A stretch of DNA of 64,000 bases from Pseudoxanthomonas dokdonensis (GCF_001431405.1 NZ_LDJL01000004.1:372001-436000), one strand, 5' to 3'. Positions 50,797-60,507 are shown, counted from the stretch's first letter. Made by a program: numbers and translations. The notes: a model not told the origin generated them from the sequence alone.

Positions 50797-51057
50797 GTGC
50801 TGGAGATTGAAGTCATCCGCGCCTGGCCGCACCGGCATGAGGCGCGGCAACTGCGGTTGCCAGCCGGCACTACCGTGGCCCAGGCACTGGCCGCCTGCGG
50901 CTGGGCTGATGACCCGGAAATCAGCGGTTACGCGGTGTTCGGGGTAGCGGTCGATGCCGACAGGGTGCTTCAGGCTGGCGATCGTCTGGAACTACTGCGA
51001 CCGCTGCAGCTGGACCCGAAGGAAGCGCGCCGGCGCCGCGCCAGCAAGCCGCGCTGA
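50797..51057 (+). CDS. ratB: RnfH/RatB family ubiquitin-like protein
   Basis: An 86-residue beta-grasp protein (PF03658) with EIEVIRAWPHRHEARQL, the central GYAVFGVAVDADRVLQAGDRLEL and a basic C-terminus (KEARRRRASKPR). It starts at GTG 50797. Function is not established; it always accompanies ratA. Confidence 0.88.
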   Translation: MLEIEVIRAWPHRHEARQLRLPAGTTVAQALAACGWADDPEISGYAVFGVAVDADRVLQAGDRLELLRPLQLDPKEARRRRASKPR

Positions 51058-51216
51058 GTAACGCGCCGGCTATTGGCAGGGCTGCTTGCGGATGGGGTTG
51101 CTGGCACTGGCAGCGGCGTGGCCGGACCACGGCGCCGCGGCCCGGTCAGACCGCGCAGTCGGGTCATGCATGCATTCGATGGAACAGAAGGCCGGCCAGT
51201 ACGACCGGCAGCACGG

Positions 51217-51609
51217 TCAGCCGCCGCGACCCTTCTTTTTATCCTTGGCCAGGTTGGGGCCGAACTTGCGCACGTCCCTGCTCAACTCCAGGTCGTTTTC
51301 CGGGAAGTATTCGCCTTCCCAGTTGCTGACCACGTCATTCTCGAAGAACACCGTGAGGTTCTTGACCTCGGTGGTGCCGCGGCGATTGGTGCGCTCGCTG
51401 GCGGTGTAATCCCAGCGCTGGGCGTGGAACGGATCGGCCACCGACGGCGTCCCCAGCAATGCCTGCACCTGCTGCTTGCTCTGGCCTTTCTGCAACTGGG
51501 CCACGTTGCTTTCTTCGAGCAGATTGCCCTGGTAGATCGGTTGTTTGTACAGGATGCCGCAGCCGGAAGTGGCGGTAGCTAGGACGGCGACCAGCAGGAA
51601 TTTGCGCAT
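51217..51609 (-). CDS. bamE: BamE (OmlA) outer-membrane assembly lipoprotein
   Basis: BamE is a small lipoprotein that stabilises the BAM complex. The 130-residue protein has a signal peptide with lipobox ATSGC and the SmpA/OmlA fold with LQKGQSKQQVQALLGTPSVADPF and YFENDVVSNW-like block FFENDVVSNWEGEYFPEND. In Xanthomonas the gene is called omlA and lies divergent from fur, as here (103 bases between starts). ATG 51609 is chosen because a longer N-terminus would spoil the signal peptide. Confidence 0.93.
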   Translation of the reverse strand: MRKFLLVAVLATATSGCGILYKQPIYQGNLLEESNVAQLQKGQSKQQVQALLGTPSVADPFHAQRWDYTASERTNRRGTTEVKNLTVFFENDVVSNWEGEYFPENDLELSRDVRKFGPNLAKDKKKGRGG

Positions 51610-51712
51610 GAGAGGCATACAGAATGAAATCACACCGATGATACACTTCCCGCGACCGCCGCAACCAAATGACAGGCAGCTGGCGCTAAACCGACTATGA
51701 ACGGAGACGCCA

Positions 51713-52114
51713 ATGGAATCTCAAGACCTACGCAAGGTTGGCCTGAAGGTCACCCACCCGCGGATGCGCATCCTGGAGCTGCTGGAAGCCAAGGCCTCGC
51801 GGCACCTGACCGCCGAGGACATCTACCGCCAGTTGCTGGATCACGGTGATGAAATCGGCCTCGCCACGGTCTACCGGGTACTGACCCAGTTCGAAGCGGC
51901 GGGTCTGGTGCTCAAGCACAATTTCGAGGGCGGCCAGGCGGTTTACGAGCTGGACCGCGGCCATCACCACGACCACATGGTCGATGTCGACACCGGCAAG
52001 ATCATCGAGTTCGAAAGCGTCGAAATCGAGAAGCTGCAGCAGGAGATCGCCGACAGGCATGGCTACATCCTGGAAGAGCATTCACTGGTGCTGTACGTAC
52101 GCAAGAAGCGCTGA
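51713..52114 (+). CDS. fur: Fur, ferric uptake regulator
   Basis: Fur represses iron uptake genes when Fe(II) is plentiful. The 133-residue protein has the winged-helix domain (VTHPRMRILELLEAKASRHL, YRVLTQFEAAGL) and the regulatory metal site HHHDHMVDVDTGK. The CxxC pairs that hold a structural zinc in E. coli Fur are absent, and the protein contains no Cys at all. The gene is divergent from bamE (omlA), the arrangement known in Xanthomonas. Confidence 0.95.
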   Translation: MESQDLRKVGLKVTHPRMRILELLEAKASRHLTAEDIYRQLLDHGDEIGLATVYRVLTQFEAAGLVLKHNFEGGQAVYELDRGHHHDHMVDVDTGKIIEFESVEIEKLQQEIADRHGYILEEHSLVLYVRKKR

Positions 52115-52122
52115 CCCGCCCC

Positions 52123-52387
52123 GTAGAGCGGAGCTTGCTCCGCTGCTTTTTGACGCTTCTTGAACAGGGTTCCGGTATTCCGCCAACGGCAGCGGAGCAA
52201 GCGGCGTTTTTGCGCGACGTTGCAGCAGCGGAGCGAGCTCTGTTTTCCGTGATTCTGCGCTAGCGGAGCAAGCTCCGCTCTACGTGATCCTGCGGTAGCG
52301 GAGCAAGCTCTGCTCTAGGTGATCCTGCGCTAGCGGAGCAAGCTCCGCTCTACGTGTCCTACGCTAGCGGAGCGAGCTCCGCTCTAC
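52123..52387. repeat. Array of GTAG-headed palindromic repeats (REP/SMAG-like)
   Basis: A 22-base palindromic unit (GTAG plus AGCGGAGC TT GCTCCGCT) occurs once forward at 52123-52144. Four copies in reverse orientation lie at 52262-52283, 52297-52318, 52332-52353 and 52366-52387 with a period of 34 to 35 bases. Two decayed copies lie at about 52190 and 52227. GTAG-headed palindromes of this kind are the SMAG repeats of Stenotrophomonas, linked to RAYT transposases. The array fills the gap between the convergent fur and recN genes and may serve to stop transcription. Confidence 0.9.
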
Positions 52388-52401
52388 GGCGGGGAGTGGG
52401 C

Positions 52402-54069
52402 TCAGGTGGCTGCCGCCAGCAGTTTGCGGGCCGCGGCGTGGGCTTCCTTGCTGACTTCGACGCCGCCGAGCATCCGCGCCAGCTCCTCTTCGCGCTGCTT
52501 GCTCGACAGCGCTTCAACCGCACTCTGGGTCATGCCTTCGACTGGTGCCTTGCTGACCCGGTAATGGGCGTGGCCCTGGGCGGCGACCTGCGGCAGGTGG
52601 GTCACGCACAGCACCTGGCGCTTGGCGCCGAGGGCGCGCAGCTTCTGGCCGACGATCTCGGCGACACCGCCGCCGATGCCGGAATCGACTTCGTCGAACA
52701 CCATCGTCGGCACTGCATCCAGCCCCAGCGCGGCCACTTCGATGGCCAGCGAAATGCGTGACAGTTCACCGCCGGAGGCGACCTTGCGCAGCGCCCGCGG
52801 CGGCTGCCCGGCGTTGGCGGCGACCAGGAATTCCACCCGCTCGGCGCCGTTGGCATCGGGGCGCTCGCCCTCTATCGGCTCCAGCTGGATCTCGAACCGG
52901 CCACCGCCCATGCCGAGCTCGGCAATCAGCGCGGTGGTATCGGTGGACAGCGATTTGGCCGCGGCCTTGCGCGACTTGCCGAGCTTGTCGGCGGCCGCGC
53001 GCCATTGCTGCTTGGCTGCTTCGATCTCACCGTTGAGCTTGTCCAGCCGCTCACCTGCGCCGCGCAGGCTTTCCAGCTCGGCGGCAATGCCATCGCGGTG
53101 CGCCGCCAGCTCGTGCAGGGTGATGCGGTGCTTGCGCGCCAGATCATGGACCCGGCCCAGCTTGCGTTCCATCGACGCCAGTTGCGCCGGATCGCTGTCC
53201 AGATCGTCGCGGACCTGCGCCAGCAGGGCCAGCGCCTCATCGAGCTGGATGTTGGCGTTTTCCAGCAGTCCGTCGACATCGCTGAGCCGGCGATCGTGTT
53301 CGACCAGCCGCGCCAGCTCGTTGCGGGTCTGCTGCAGTTGCTGGCCCAGCGAAGGTTCCTCTTCACCGGACAGCCGCGCGTAGGCCAGGTCGCAGGCTTC
53401 GATCAGGGTGCTGGCATGCGCCTGCCGTTTGTGGCTGGCGACCAGCGCGTCGATCGCGGCCGGCTCCAGTTCCTCGCGTGCCAGCTCGGCCAGCTGGTGT
53501 TCCAGATAGTTGATGCGGTCGGAGACATCGCCCTGGCCGGACAACTGGTCGCGTTCGCGCAGCAGCTCCGACCACTGGCGCGCGGCCTGGGCCACCGCCA
53601 CCCGCAGTTTGTCGTTGCGGGCATAGGCGTCGAGCAGCTGCAACTGGCTGGGCTTGGCCAGCAGCGCCTGATGCTCGTGCTGGCCGTGGATTTCGACCAG
53701 GGTGGCGGCCAGTTCCGAGAGCTGGGTCAGGGTCACGCTGCGGCCGTTGATCCAGGCCCGCGAACCGCCATCGGCGCGGATCACCCGCCGCAACTGGCAA
53801 TGGCCGTCCTCGTCCAGCTCGTTGTCGCGCAGCCAGCGCAGGGCAGGGGAGGCGTCGGCCGGACTGAACTCGGCCGACAACTCGGCGCGTTCGGCGCCAT
53901 GGCGGACCACGCCGCTGTCGGCGCGCAGGCCGGACAGAAAGCCCAGGGCGTCCACCAGCAACGACTTGCCGGCACCGGTTTCACCGGAGATGACCGTCAT
54001 CCCGGCGCCGAACTCCAGTTCGGCGGCACGGACCACGGCAAAATCCTTGATCGCTAGATGAGTAAGCAT
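52402..54069 (-). CDS. recN: RecN double-strand break repair ATPase
   Basis: RecN is an SMC-like ATPase acting early in double-strand break repair. The 555-residue protein has Walker A GETGAGKSLLVDAL near residue 29, long coiled coils on either side of a central hinge, the ABC signature LRKVASGGELSR and Walker B MVFDEVDSGIGG followed by the H-loop CVTHLPQVA. ATG 54069 starts with the family motif MLTHLAIKDFAVV. It is divergent from hrcA with 119 bases between starts. Confidence 0.96.
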   Translation of the reverse strand: MLTHLAIKDFAVVRAAELEFGAGMTVISGETGAGKSLLVDALGFLSGLRADSGVVRHGAERAELSAEFSPADASPALRWLRDNELDEDGHCQLRRVIRADGGSRAWINGRSVTLTQLSELAATLVEIHGQHEHQALLAKPSQLQLLDAYARNDKLRVAVAQAARQWSELLRERDQLSGQGDVSDRINYLEHQLAELAREELEPAAIDALVASHKRQAHASTLIEACDLAYARLSGEEEPSLGQQLQQTRNELARLVEHDRRLSDVDGLLENANIQLDEALALLAQVRDDLDSDPAQLASMERKLGRVHDLARKHRITLHELAAHRDGIAAELESLRGAGERLDKLNGEIEAAKQQWRAAADKLGKSRKAAAKSLSTDTTALIAELGMGGGRFEIQLEPIEGERPDANGAERVEFLVAANAGQPPRALRKVASGGELSRISLAIEVAALGLDAVPTMVFDEVDSGIGGGVAEIVGQKLRALGAKRQVLCVTHLPQVAAQGHAHYRVSKAPVEGMTQSAVEALSSKQREEELARMLGGVEVSKEAHAAARKLLAAAT

Positions 54070-54153
54070 GGGGCGCGATTGTACGGCCTGCCGGCGCATT
54101 TGCTGAGACTGGCGGTGAGGGTCAACTGGCGGATCGCGGGCAGCAGCCCTTTC

Positions 54154-54181
54154 TTGCAAAGCGTCGCCGGCGGCGTTATCT
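54154..54181 (+). promoter_or_regulatory. Possible promoter of hrcA
   Basis: TTGCAA (54154-54159) and TTATCT (54176-54181) are 16 bases apart, just before the ribosome site of hrcA. The match to either sigma-70 or sigma-32 is only moderate. No CIRCE inverted repeat is visible in this gap. Confidence 0.35.
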
Positions 54182-54188
54182 AGAGGAC

Positions 54189-55238
54189 ATGAACGATGCC
54201 CACGCCCGCCTGGACCCACGCGCCCGCCAGCTGCTGCGCACGCTGATTGGCCGCTACATCCATGATGGCGAACCGGTCGGCTCGCAGACCCTGCTGCGGC
54301 ATGCCGGGCTGGACGTCAGCGCCGCGACCATCCGCAACATCCTCGCCGAGCTGGAGGAAGTAGGGCTGCTGAGCTCGCCGCACGCCTCGGCCGGGCGCAT
54401 CCCGACCGCGCAGGGCTACCGGGTCTTCGTCGACAGCCTGTTGCAGGTCAAGTCACTGGGCAACAGCGAAGTGGCACGGCTGCGTTCGGAGCTGCCTGCC
54501 GGCGCCGGCACCCAGGCGCTGCTGGGCAGCGCGTCGGAGCTGCTGTCGGCGATGACCCATTTCGTCGGCGTGGTCAGTGCGCCCAAGCGCGAGCAGTTCG
54601 CCTTCAAGCACATCGATTTCGTGGCGCTGGATGGGCGCCGGGTGCTGACCATCCTGGTATTTGCCGACAACGAAGTGCAGAACCGGGTCATCGAAACCCG
54701 CGAGGTCTACGAGCGTTCGCAGCTGGAACGGATTGCCAACTACCTCAATGCCCATTTCGCCGGCCGCCCGCTGACCGACATCCGCGCCAGCCTGCTGCAT
54801 GACCTGCGCGCCACCCGCGCCGAGATGGAAGGGCTGCTGGCGCAGACCCTGGACCTGGCCGAGCAGACCCTGGCCCCGGCCGGCGATGACATGGTCATGG
54901 CCGGGCAGACCAAGCTGATGGGGGTGCAGGATCTGTCGGACATGGACCGCCTGCGCGAGCTGTTTGAAGCCTTCGCCCGCAAGCGTGACATCCTGCAGCT
55001 GCTGGAGCGCACCATCCAGGCACCGGGCGTGCGCATCTTCATTGGCGAAGAGACCGGACTGGCGCCACTTGAGAACGTCTCGCTGGTGACCGCGCCGTAT
55101 GGTTCCGGCGGCCAGGTACTCGGCGTCCTCGGTGTCATCGGGCCAACCCGGATGGCTTACCAGCGGGTCATCCCGGTGGTCGAAGCCGCCGCCAATATCC
55201 TTGGCGCAGCCTTGAAACCGGAAACCACGGCCCCATAG
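54189..55238 (+). CDS. hrcA: HrcA heat-shock repressor
   Basis: HrcA represses heat-shock genes by binding the CIRCE element and is kept active by GroEL. The 349-residue protein has the N-terminal winged helix with [30 protein letters not shown] and the GAF-like domain ending [16 protein letters not shown]. It heads the hrcA-grpE-dnaK-dnaJ cluster as in Xanthomonas. No CIRCE site is seen in this cluster, so its main target is probably groESL elsewhere. Confidence 0.95.
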   Translation: MNDAHARLDPRARQLLRTLIGRYIHDGEPVGSQTLLRHAGLDVSAATIRNILAELEEVGLLSSPHASAGRIPTAQGYRVFVDSLLQVKSLGNSEVARLRSELPAGAGTQALLGSASELLSAMTHFVGVVSAPKREQFAFKHIDFVALDGRRVLTILVFADNEVQNRVIETREVYERSQLERIANYLNAHFAGRPLTDIRASLLHDLRATRAEMEGLLAQTLDLAEQTLAPAGDDMVMAGQTKLMGVQDLSDMDRLRELFEAFARKRDILQLLERTIQAPGVRIFIGEETGLAPLENVSLVTAPYGSGGQVLGVLGVIGPTRMAYQRVIPVVEAAANILGAALKPETTAP

Positions 55239-55269
55239 GTGGTTACATCACGCGGCAGGAGTCGCTGCG

Positions 55270-55800
55270 ATGGAACCTGACATGAGCCAAAACGAACACG
55301 ATTCAGACCTTGATCCGACCACCGGCGAGCCGGCCACCGACAATCCGCTGCAGTCGGAGCTGGAGACGCTGCGCAACGAACTGGACCAGTTGCGGGCTTC
55401 GTTCCTGCTGGAACGCGCCGACCTGGAGAACCAGCGCAAGCGGCTGGCCCGCGATGTCGAGATGGCGCGCAAGTTCGCCAACGAACGCCTGCTCGGCGAA
55501 CTGCTGCCGGTCTTCGACAGCCTGGATGCCGGGCTGACCGCTGCCGGCAGCGAAGCCAGTCCACTGCGTGATGGCCTCGACCTGACCTACAAGCAACTGC
55601 TGAAGGTGGCGGCCGACAACGGCCTGAGCGTGATCGATCCGACCGGCCAGCCGTTCAATCCGGAACAGCACCAGGCCATCAGCCAGACCGATGCCGCCGG
55701 CGTGGCGCCGGGCAGCGTGGTGCAGGTATTCCAGAAGGGATATGTGCTCAACGACCGGCTGCTGCGGCCGGCGCTGGTCGTGGTCGCCAAACACGACTGA
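55270..55800 (+). CDS. grpE: GrpE nucleotide-exchange factor
   Basis: GrpE releases ADP from DnaK. The 176-residue protein has the long N-terminal helix ([29 protein letters not shown] in part), [26 protein letters not shown], and the C-terminal beta domain with NPEQHQAI and [28 protein letters not shown] 55270 has AGGAG 8 bases upstream. Confidence 0.96.
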   Translation: MEPDMSQNEHDSDLDPTTGEPATDNPLQSELETLRNELDQLRASFLLERADLENQRKRLARDVEMARKFANERLLGELLPVFDSLDAGLTAAGSEASPLRDGLDLTYKQLLKVAADNGLSVIDPTGQPFNPEQHQAISQTDAAGVAPGSVVQVFQKGYVLNDRLLRPALVVVAKHD

Positions 55801-55890
55801 CGCGTCAGCGGCGACAGGCTGGTTTTTTTGACCGGCCCTGAATCACCCGCCGCACGACGCTGCCATCGCCATACAAAAGGGCAGCGCCGG

Positions 55891-55918
55891 CTTGAATGTT
55901 CCACGCCGGCCCCCACAT
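55891..55918 (+). promoter_or_regulatory. Sigma-32 heat-shock promoter of dnaK
   Basis: CTTGAA (55891-55896) and CCCCACAT (55911-55918) are 14 bases apart, a near-perfect match to the RpoH consensus. It sits 56 bases before the dnaK ATG, so dnaK can be induced separately from hrcA-grpE. Confidence 0.85.
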
Positions 55919-55973
55919 AGCTTCCATCAGCCGGGTTGTACCGGCCACAGACAGACATCACGGAGTCATTCAC

Positions 55974-57896
55974 ATGGGTAAGATCATCGGTATCGACCTG
56001 GGCACCACCAACTCGTGCGTGGCCATCATGGACGGCGGCAAAGCCCGCGTCATCGAAAATTCGGAAGGCGATCGCACCACGCCCTCCATCGTCGCCTACA
56101 CCAAGGACGGCGAAGTGCTGGTGGGTGCCTCGGCCAAGCGCCAGGCGGTCACCAATCCCAAGAACACCTTCTACGCGGTGAAGCGCCTGATCGGCCGCAA
56201 GTTCACCGACGCCGAAGTCAAGAAGGACCTGGACCTGGTCCCGTACAGCATCCTCGCCCATGACAATGGCGATGCCTGGGTGGCGACCAGCGAAGGCCGC
56301 AAGATGGCACCGCAGGAAATCTCCGCCAAGGTGCTGGAGAAGATGAAGAAGACCGCCGAAGCCTATCTTGGCGAGACCGTCACCGAGGCCGTGATCACCG
56401 TGCCGGCCTACTTCAACGACAGCCAGCGCCAGGCGACCAAGGATGCCGGCAAGATTGCCGGTCTCGACGTCAAGCGCATCATCAACGAGCCGACCGCCGC
56501 GGCACTGGCCTACGGCCTGGACAAGGGTGACACCCAGGATCGCAAGATCGTGGTGTACGACCTGGGCGGCGGTACCTTTGACGTTTCGATCATCGAAATC
56601 GCCAACATCGACGGCGAGAAGCAGTTTGAAGTGCTGGCCACCAACGGCGACACCTTCCTCGGTGGTGAAGACTTCGACGCCCGCGTCATCGATTACCTGG
56701 TCGAGGAATTCCAGAAGGACCAGGGCATCGATCTGCGCAAGGATCCGTTGGCCCTGCAGCGCCTGAAGGATGCTGCCGAGCGCGCCAAGATCGAGCTGTC
56801 CAGCTCGCAGCAGACCGAAGTCAACCTGCCGTACGTCACCGCTGACGCCTCCGGTCCCAAGCACCTCAACATCAAGCTGACCCGGGCCAAGCTGGAAGCG
56901 CTGGTCGAAGACCTGATCAAGAAGTCGATCGAGCCGTGCAAGACCGCGTTGAACGACGCCGGCCTGCGCGCCAGCGAGATCAACGAAGTGATCCTGGTCG
57001 GTGGCCAGACCCGCATGCCGAAGGTGCAGCAGGCGGTCGCCGAGTTCTTCGGCCGCGAGCCGCGCAAGGACGTCAATCCGGACGAAGCCGTGGCACTGGG
57101 TGCGGCCATCCAAGGCGGCGTGCTGGCCGGCGACGTCAAGGACGTGCTGCTGCTGGACGTGACCCCGCTGAGCCTGGGCATCGAGACCCTGGGCGGTGTG
57201 TTCACCAAGATCATCGAAAAGAACACCACCATCCCGACCAAGGCCTCGCAGACCTTCTCGACCGCCGAGGACAACCAGTCCGCGGTGACCGTGCATGTGC
57301 TGCAGGGTGAGCGCGAGCAGGCCCGCTTCAACAAGTCGCTGGCCAAGTTCGACCTGTCCGGCATCGACCCGGCGCCGCGCGGCATGCCGCAGGTGGAAGT
57401 GTCGTTCGACATCGACGCCAACGGCATCGTCCACGTGACCGCCAAGGACAAGAAGACCGGCAAGGAACAGAAGGTCGAAATCAAGGCCGGTTCGGGCCTG
57501 TCCGAGGAAGAAATCCAGCGCATGGTCCAGGACGCCGAAGCCAACCGTGAGGAAGACAAGAAGTTCCACGAGCTGGTGCAGGCACGCAACCACGCCGATG
57601 GTCTGATCCATGCCACCCGCAGCGCCATCACCGAGCACGGCAGCAAGGTCGACGGTGCGGTGATTGGTCCGGTCGAATCGGCCATCGCGGATCTGGAAAC
57701 CGCGATGAAGGGCGATGACAAGGCGCAGATTGAAGCCAAGTCCAAGGCCCTGGAAGAAGCCGGCCAGGCCCTGTTTGCCGCCGCCGCGGCAGCCGACCAG
57801 CCCGCCGCTGATGGCCAGCCGTCTGGCAACGCGCAGGCCGAAGACGTGGTGGACGCCGAGTTCACCGAGGTCAAGGACGAAGAAAAGAAGTCCTAA
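55974..57896 (+). CDS. dnaK: DnaK (Hsp70) chaperone
   Basis: DnaK is the ATP-driven Hsp70 chaperone. The 640-residue protein shows the three Hsp70 signatures [25 protein letters not shown] and [14 protein letters not shown], the substrate domain with [17 protein letters not shown], and the Ala-rich tail ending [20 protein letters not shown] 55974 has CGGAG 9 bases upstream; a frame-open extension to 55896 would begin inside the promoter. Confidence 0.98.
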   Translation: MGKIIGIDLGTTNSCVAIMDGGKARVIENSEGDRTTPSIVAYTKDGEVLVGASAKRQAVTNPKNTFYAVKRLIGRKFTDAEVKKDLDLVPYSILAHDNGDAWVATSEGRKMAPQEISAKVLEKMKKTAEAYLGETVTEAVITVPAYFNDSQRQATKDAGKIAGLDVKRIINEPTAAALAYGLDKGDTQDRKIVVYDLGGGTFDVSIIEIANIDGEKQFEVLATNGDTFLGGEDFDARVIDYLVEEFQKDQGIDLRKDPLALQRLKDAAERAKIELSSSQQTEVNLPYVTADASGPKHLNIKLTRAKLEALVEDLIKKSIEPCKTALNDAGLRASEINEVILVGGQTRMPKVQQAVAEFFGREPRKDVNPDEAVALGAAIQGGVLAGDVKDVLLLDVTPLSLGIETLGGVFTKIIEKNTTIPTKASQTFSTAEDNQSAVTVHVLQGEREQARFNKSLAKFDLSGIDPAPRGMPQVEVSFDIDANGIVHVTAKDKKTGKEQKVEIKAGSGLSEEEIQRMVQDAEANREEDKKFHELVQARNHADGLIHATRSAITEHGSKVDGAVIGPVESAIADLETAMKGDDKAQIEAKSKALEEAGQALFAAAAAADQPAADGQPSGNAQAEDVVDAEFTEVKDEEKKS

Positions 57897-57912
57897 GCGT
57901 CTGAAGTGGAAG

Positions 57913-57973
57913 CAGGGCCGGGGACCGAGGGTTCCCGGACCTGCTGTCCGTCTGTGTGGCCCCTGTTTTTTTT
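57913..57973 (+). terminator. Possible terminator between dnaK and dnaJ
   Basis: CAGGGCC (57913-57919) can pair with GGCCCCTG (57958-57965) with one bulge, closing over an inner G/C-rich stem, and eight T follow at 57966-57973. It would reduce read-through from dnaK into dnaJ. Confidence 0.45.
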
Positions 57974-58010
57974 GAGTAAACCGACATGACGCAAGTCGCC
58001 CCGACTACTG

Positions 58011-58044
58011 CCGGTCCCCGATCCCCGGTCCCTGGTCCCTGCCC
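58011..58044 (-). repeat. Heptad GGGACYG repeat upstream of dnaJ
   Basis: Read on the minus strand the 34 bases just before the dnaJ start are about four heptads of the form GGGACYG (GGGACCA, GGGACCG, GGGATCG, GGGACCG) preceded by GGGCA. Five runs of at least three G at short spacing give a G-quadruplex motif on the template strand. A similar array lies at the end of carA. Confidence 0.75.
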
Positions 58045-59169
58045 ATGAGCAAGCGCGATTACTACGAAGTCCTTGGCGTTGCCCGCAGTGCCAGCGACGA
58101 AGAGCTGAAGAAGGCCTATCGTCGTTGCGCGATGAAGCATCACCCGGATCGCAATCCCGGTGACGCCGCTGCCGAAGTGGCATTCAAGGAATGCAAGGAA
58201 GCCTACGAAGTCCTGTCCGATGCCTCCCGCCGACGTGCCTATGACGCCCACGGCCATGCCGCGTTCGAACACGGCATGGGCGGTGGCCCCGGCGGACCCG
58301 GTGGTCCAGACATGGGCGATATCTTTGGCGACATCTTCGGCAACATCTTTGGTGGCGGTGGCGCCCGTGCCGCCCGTCGCGGTGCCGATATCGGCTACGT
58401 GATGGAGCTGGATCTCGAGGAAGCCGTGGTCGGCATCGAGAAGCGCATCGAGATTCCGACCCTGGCGACCTGCGAACCCTGCGACGGTTCCGGTTCGGAA
58501 GACGGCAAGACCGAAAAATGCAGCACCTGCAATGGCCATGGCCAGGTCCGCATGCAACGCGGCATCTTCGCCATGCAGCAGCCGTGTCCCAACTGCGGCG
58601 GCCGCGGCCAGATCATCCGCAATCCCTGCAAGACCTGCCATGGCGCCGGTCGGGTAGAGGAAGAAAAAGTGTTGTCGGTGAAGATTCCGGCCGGTGTCGA
58701 CAGCGGCGATCGGGTGCGCCTGACCGGCGAAGGCGAAGCTGGCCCGCCGGGCACGCCAGCGGGCGATCTGTACGTGGAAGTGCGGGTGCGCGAGCACGCC
58801 ATCTTCCAGCGCGATGGCGACGACCTGCATTGCGAAGTGCCGATCCGTATTTCGCAGGCGGCACTCGGCGACACCATCGCGGTGCCGACGCTGAAGGGTG
58901 AGACCGAGATCCGGATTCCGGCCGAAACCCAGACCGGCAAGCTGTTCCGCCTGCGTGGCAAGGGCGTCAAGTCGGTGCGCAGCCGCAGCGAGGGCGACCT
59001 GTACTGCCGCGTGGTGGTGGAAACCCCGGTCAACCTGACCGCCGAGCAACGCGAACTGCTGGAGAAGTTCGAAGCCAGTTTCTCCGGGGAGGACGCGCGC
59101 AAGCATTCGCCCAAGTCGGCGACGTTCCTGGATGGGGTCAAGGGCTTCTGGGATCGGATGACTTCCTGA
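58045..59169 (+). CDS. dnaJ: DnaJ (Hsp40) co-chaperone
   Basis: DnaJ stimulates the DnaK ATPase and delivers substrates. The 374-residue protein has the J domain with HPD ([10 protein letters not shown]), a Gly/Phe-rich linker ([13 protein letters not shown]), four zinc repeats ([36 protein letters not shown]) and the C-terminal substrate domain. There is no clear ribosome site: the bases before ATG 58045 are a C-rich heptad repeat. Confidence 0.97.
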   Translation: MSKRDYYEVLGVARSASDEELKKAYRRCAMKHHPDRNPGDAAAEVAFKECKEAYEVLSDASRRRAYDAHGHAAFEHGMGGGPGGPGGPDMGDIFGDIFGNIFGGGGARAARRGADIGYVMELDLEEAVVGIEKRIEIPTLATCEPCDGSGSEDGKTEKCSTCNGHGQVRMQRGIFAMQQPCPNCGGRGQIIRNPCKTCHGAGRVEEEKVLSVKIPAGVDSGDRVRLTGEGEAGPPGTPAGDLYVEVRVREHAIFQRDGDDLHCEVPIRISQAALGDTIAVPTLKGETEIRIPAETQTGKLFRLRGKGVKSVRSRSEGDLYCRVVVETPVNLTAEQRELLEKFEASFSGEDARKHSPKSATFLDGVKGFWDRMTS

Positions 59170-59202
59170 TCCCAGCGATGTCGATGCCTGCGGGGCAACC
59201 GG

Positions 59203-59228
59203 AAAAAGCGGCCAACGGCCGCTTTTTT
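59203..59228 (+). terminator. Terminator after dnaJ
   Basis: A stem AAAAAGCGGCC/GGCCGCTTTTT with a 3-base loop and a T6 run, 34 bases past the dnaJ stop. Confidence 0.93.
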
Positions 59229-59280
59229 CATGCCTGCCGTTGGCGCACTACAATGCCCAGGACGCAGGGGAGCCCAACGC

Positions 59281-60396
59281 ATGGCAGCACAACTGGTTAT
59301 CGGCATCGTCGGCATCCATGGCGCTTATGGCCGCTGGCTGGCGCAGTTCTTCCGGCAGCGGATGGGCTTGCAGGTCATCGGCCGCGATCCGGCGCTGGCC
59401 GATAATCCGTCCGAGCGCGAGTTGATTGAACGCGCCGACGTACTGCTGTTTTCCGCACCGATCCGGCACACGGTGGCGTTGATCCGCCAGTACGCCAGCC
59501 AGGCCGACGGCCGCGAAGCCGGCCATTTGTGGCTGGACGTGACCTCGCTCAAATCGGGGCCGATGCAGGCGATGCTGGAAAGCCAGGCCGAGGTGGTCGG
59601 CCTGCATCCGATGACCGCGCCACCCAAGGCACCGACCCTGAAAGGCCGGCCGACGGTGGTCTGCGAAGGCCGGCTGCAGCACTGGCGGCCGTGGTTCGAG
59701 CACTTCCTGCAGGCACTGCAGGGCGAATACGTGCGTGCCGATCCCGAGCAGCATGACCGGGTCATGGCGCGGGTACAGGCGATGGTGCACGCCAGTCATC
59801 TGGCCCAGGCCGGCGTGCTGCGCGAAGGCATGCCGACGTTGGGGCCGCTGCAGGAGCTGATGCCGCTGCGCTCGGCCTCGTTCGAGATGGATGTCGCCAT
59901 CGCCGCGCGGATACTGGCGCTGAACCCGGCCATCTACGAGGACATCCAGTTCGACAATCCACACGTGCCGGCAATGCTGGATCAACTGTTGCGCCAGTTG
60001 CAACGGCTGCGCGATCTGATCGGGCAGGGCGATGACGCCGCCCGCGCCAGCTTCCGCCGCGAGTTCCTGCAATCCAACCTGGCCGCCTTTGGCGAGGATC
60101 TGCTGCAACGGAGCAACTATCGTTTCGAGCAGTTGGGTTACCTGCTGGCGGACTTGACCGAAGTGCAGTCGCTCAGCGTGCATCTGCCGGAAGACGCACC
60201 CGGTTCGCTGCGGCGCTTGTTGCAGGTATTCGAGGATCTGGACATCAGCCTAACCTCACTGCATTCCTCGCGCACGCCGCAGGGCGAGGTGCATTTCCGG
60301 ATTGGTTTCGCGCCGGATTGCCGCGGCGAACAGCTGGCGCTGGCAGCCGAGCGGATTGTCGATGACGGTATCGGCCGCATCGTCACGCTGGCCTGA
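59281..60396 (+). CDS. tyrA: Prephenate dehydrogenase with C-terminal ACT domain
   Basis: TyrA oxidatively decarboxylates prephenate to 4-hydroxyphenylpyruvate for tyrosine synthesis. The 371-residue protein has a nucleotide-binding start GIVGIHGAYGRW, which departs from the usual GGxGxMG, the conserved GLHPMTAPP block with the catalytic His region, a helical dimerisation domain, and an ACT domain at about 295-371 (VHLPEDAPGSLRRLLQVFEDL) for feedback control. AGGGGAG precedes ATG 59281. The enzyme also links to the aryl pigment through the shared aromatic pathway. Confidence 0.88.
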   Translation: MAAQLVIGIVGIHGAYGRWLAQFFRQRMGLQVIGRDPALADNPSERELIERADVLLFSAPIRHTVALIRQYASQADGREAGHLWLDVTSLKSGPMQAMLESQAEVVGLHPMTAPPKAPTLKGRPTVVCEGRLQHWRPWFEHFLQALQGEYVRADPEQHDRVMARVQAMVHASHLAQAGVLREGMPTLGPLQELMPLRSASFEMDVAIAARILALNPAIYEDIQFDNPHVPAMLDQLLRQLQRLRDLIGQGDDAARASFRREFLQSNLAAFGEDLLQRSNYRFEQLGYLLADLTEVQSLSVHLPEDAPGSLRRLLQVFEDLDISLTSLHSSRTPQGEVHFRIGFAPDCRGEQLALAAERIVDDGIGRIVTLA

Positions 60397-60507
60397 GCCA
60401 ACAGGCAGGCGGACCGGGCGATGGCTGAACGGGCGTGCCATCGGCAGCATCGTCCTGGAATCACCGACAGCCGCGGCATCGGCGCGAAGAACCGCTAAAC
60501 TAGGCCC

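Noticed and set aside
52123-52387. CRISPR-like array (regular 35-base period)
   Set aside because: Units are palindromes separated by 12-13 conserved bases, with no unique spacers and no cas genes; they fit GTAG-headed REP elements.
55587-57638. 683-codon open frame on the minus strand opposite dnaK
   Set aside because: Antisense shadow of dnaK; Gly/Leu/Asp-rich low-complexity product without recognisable domains.
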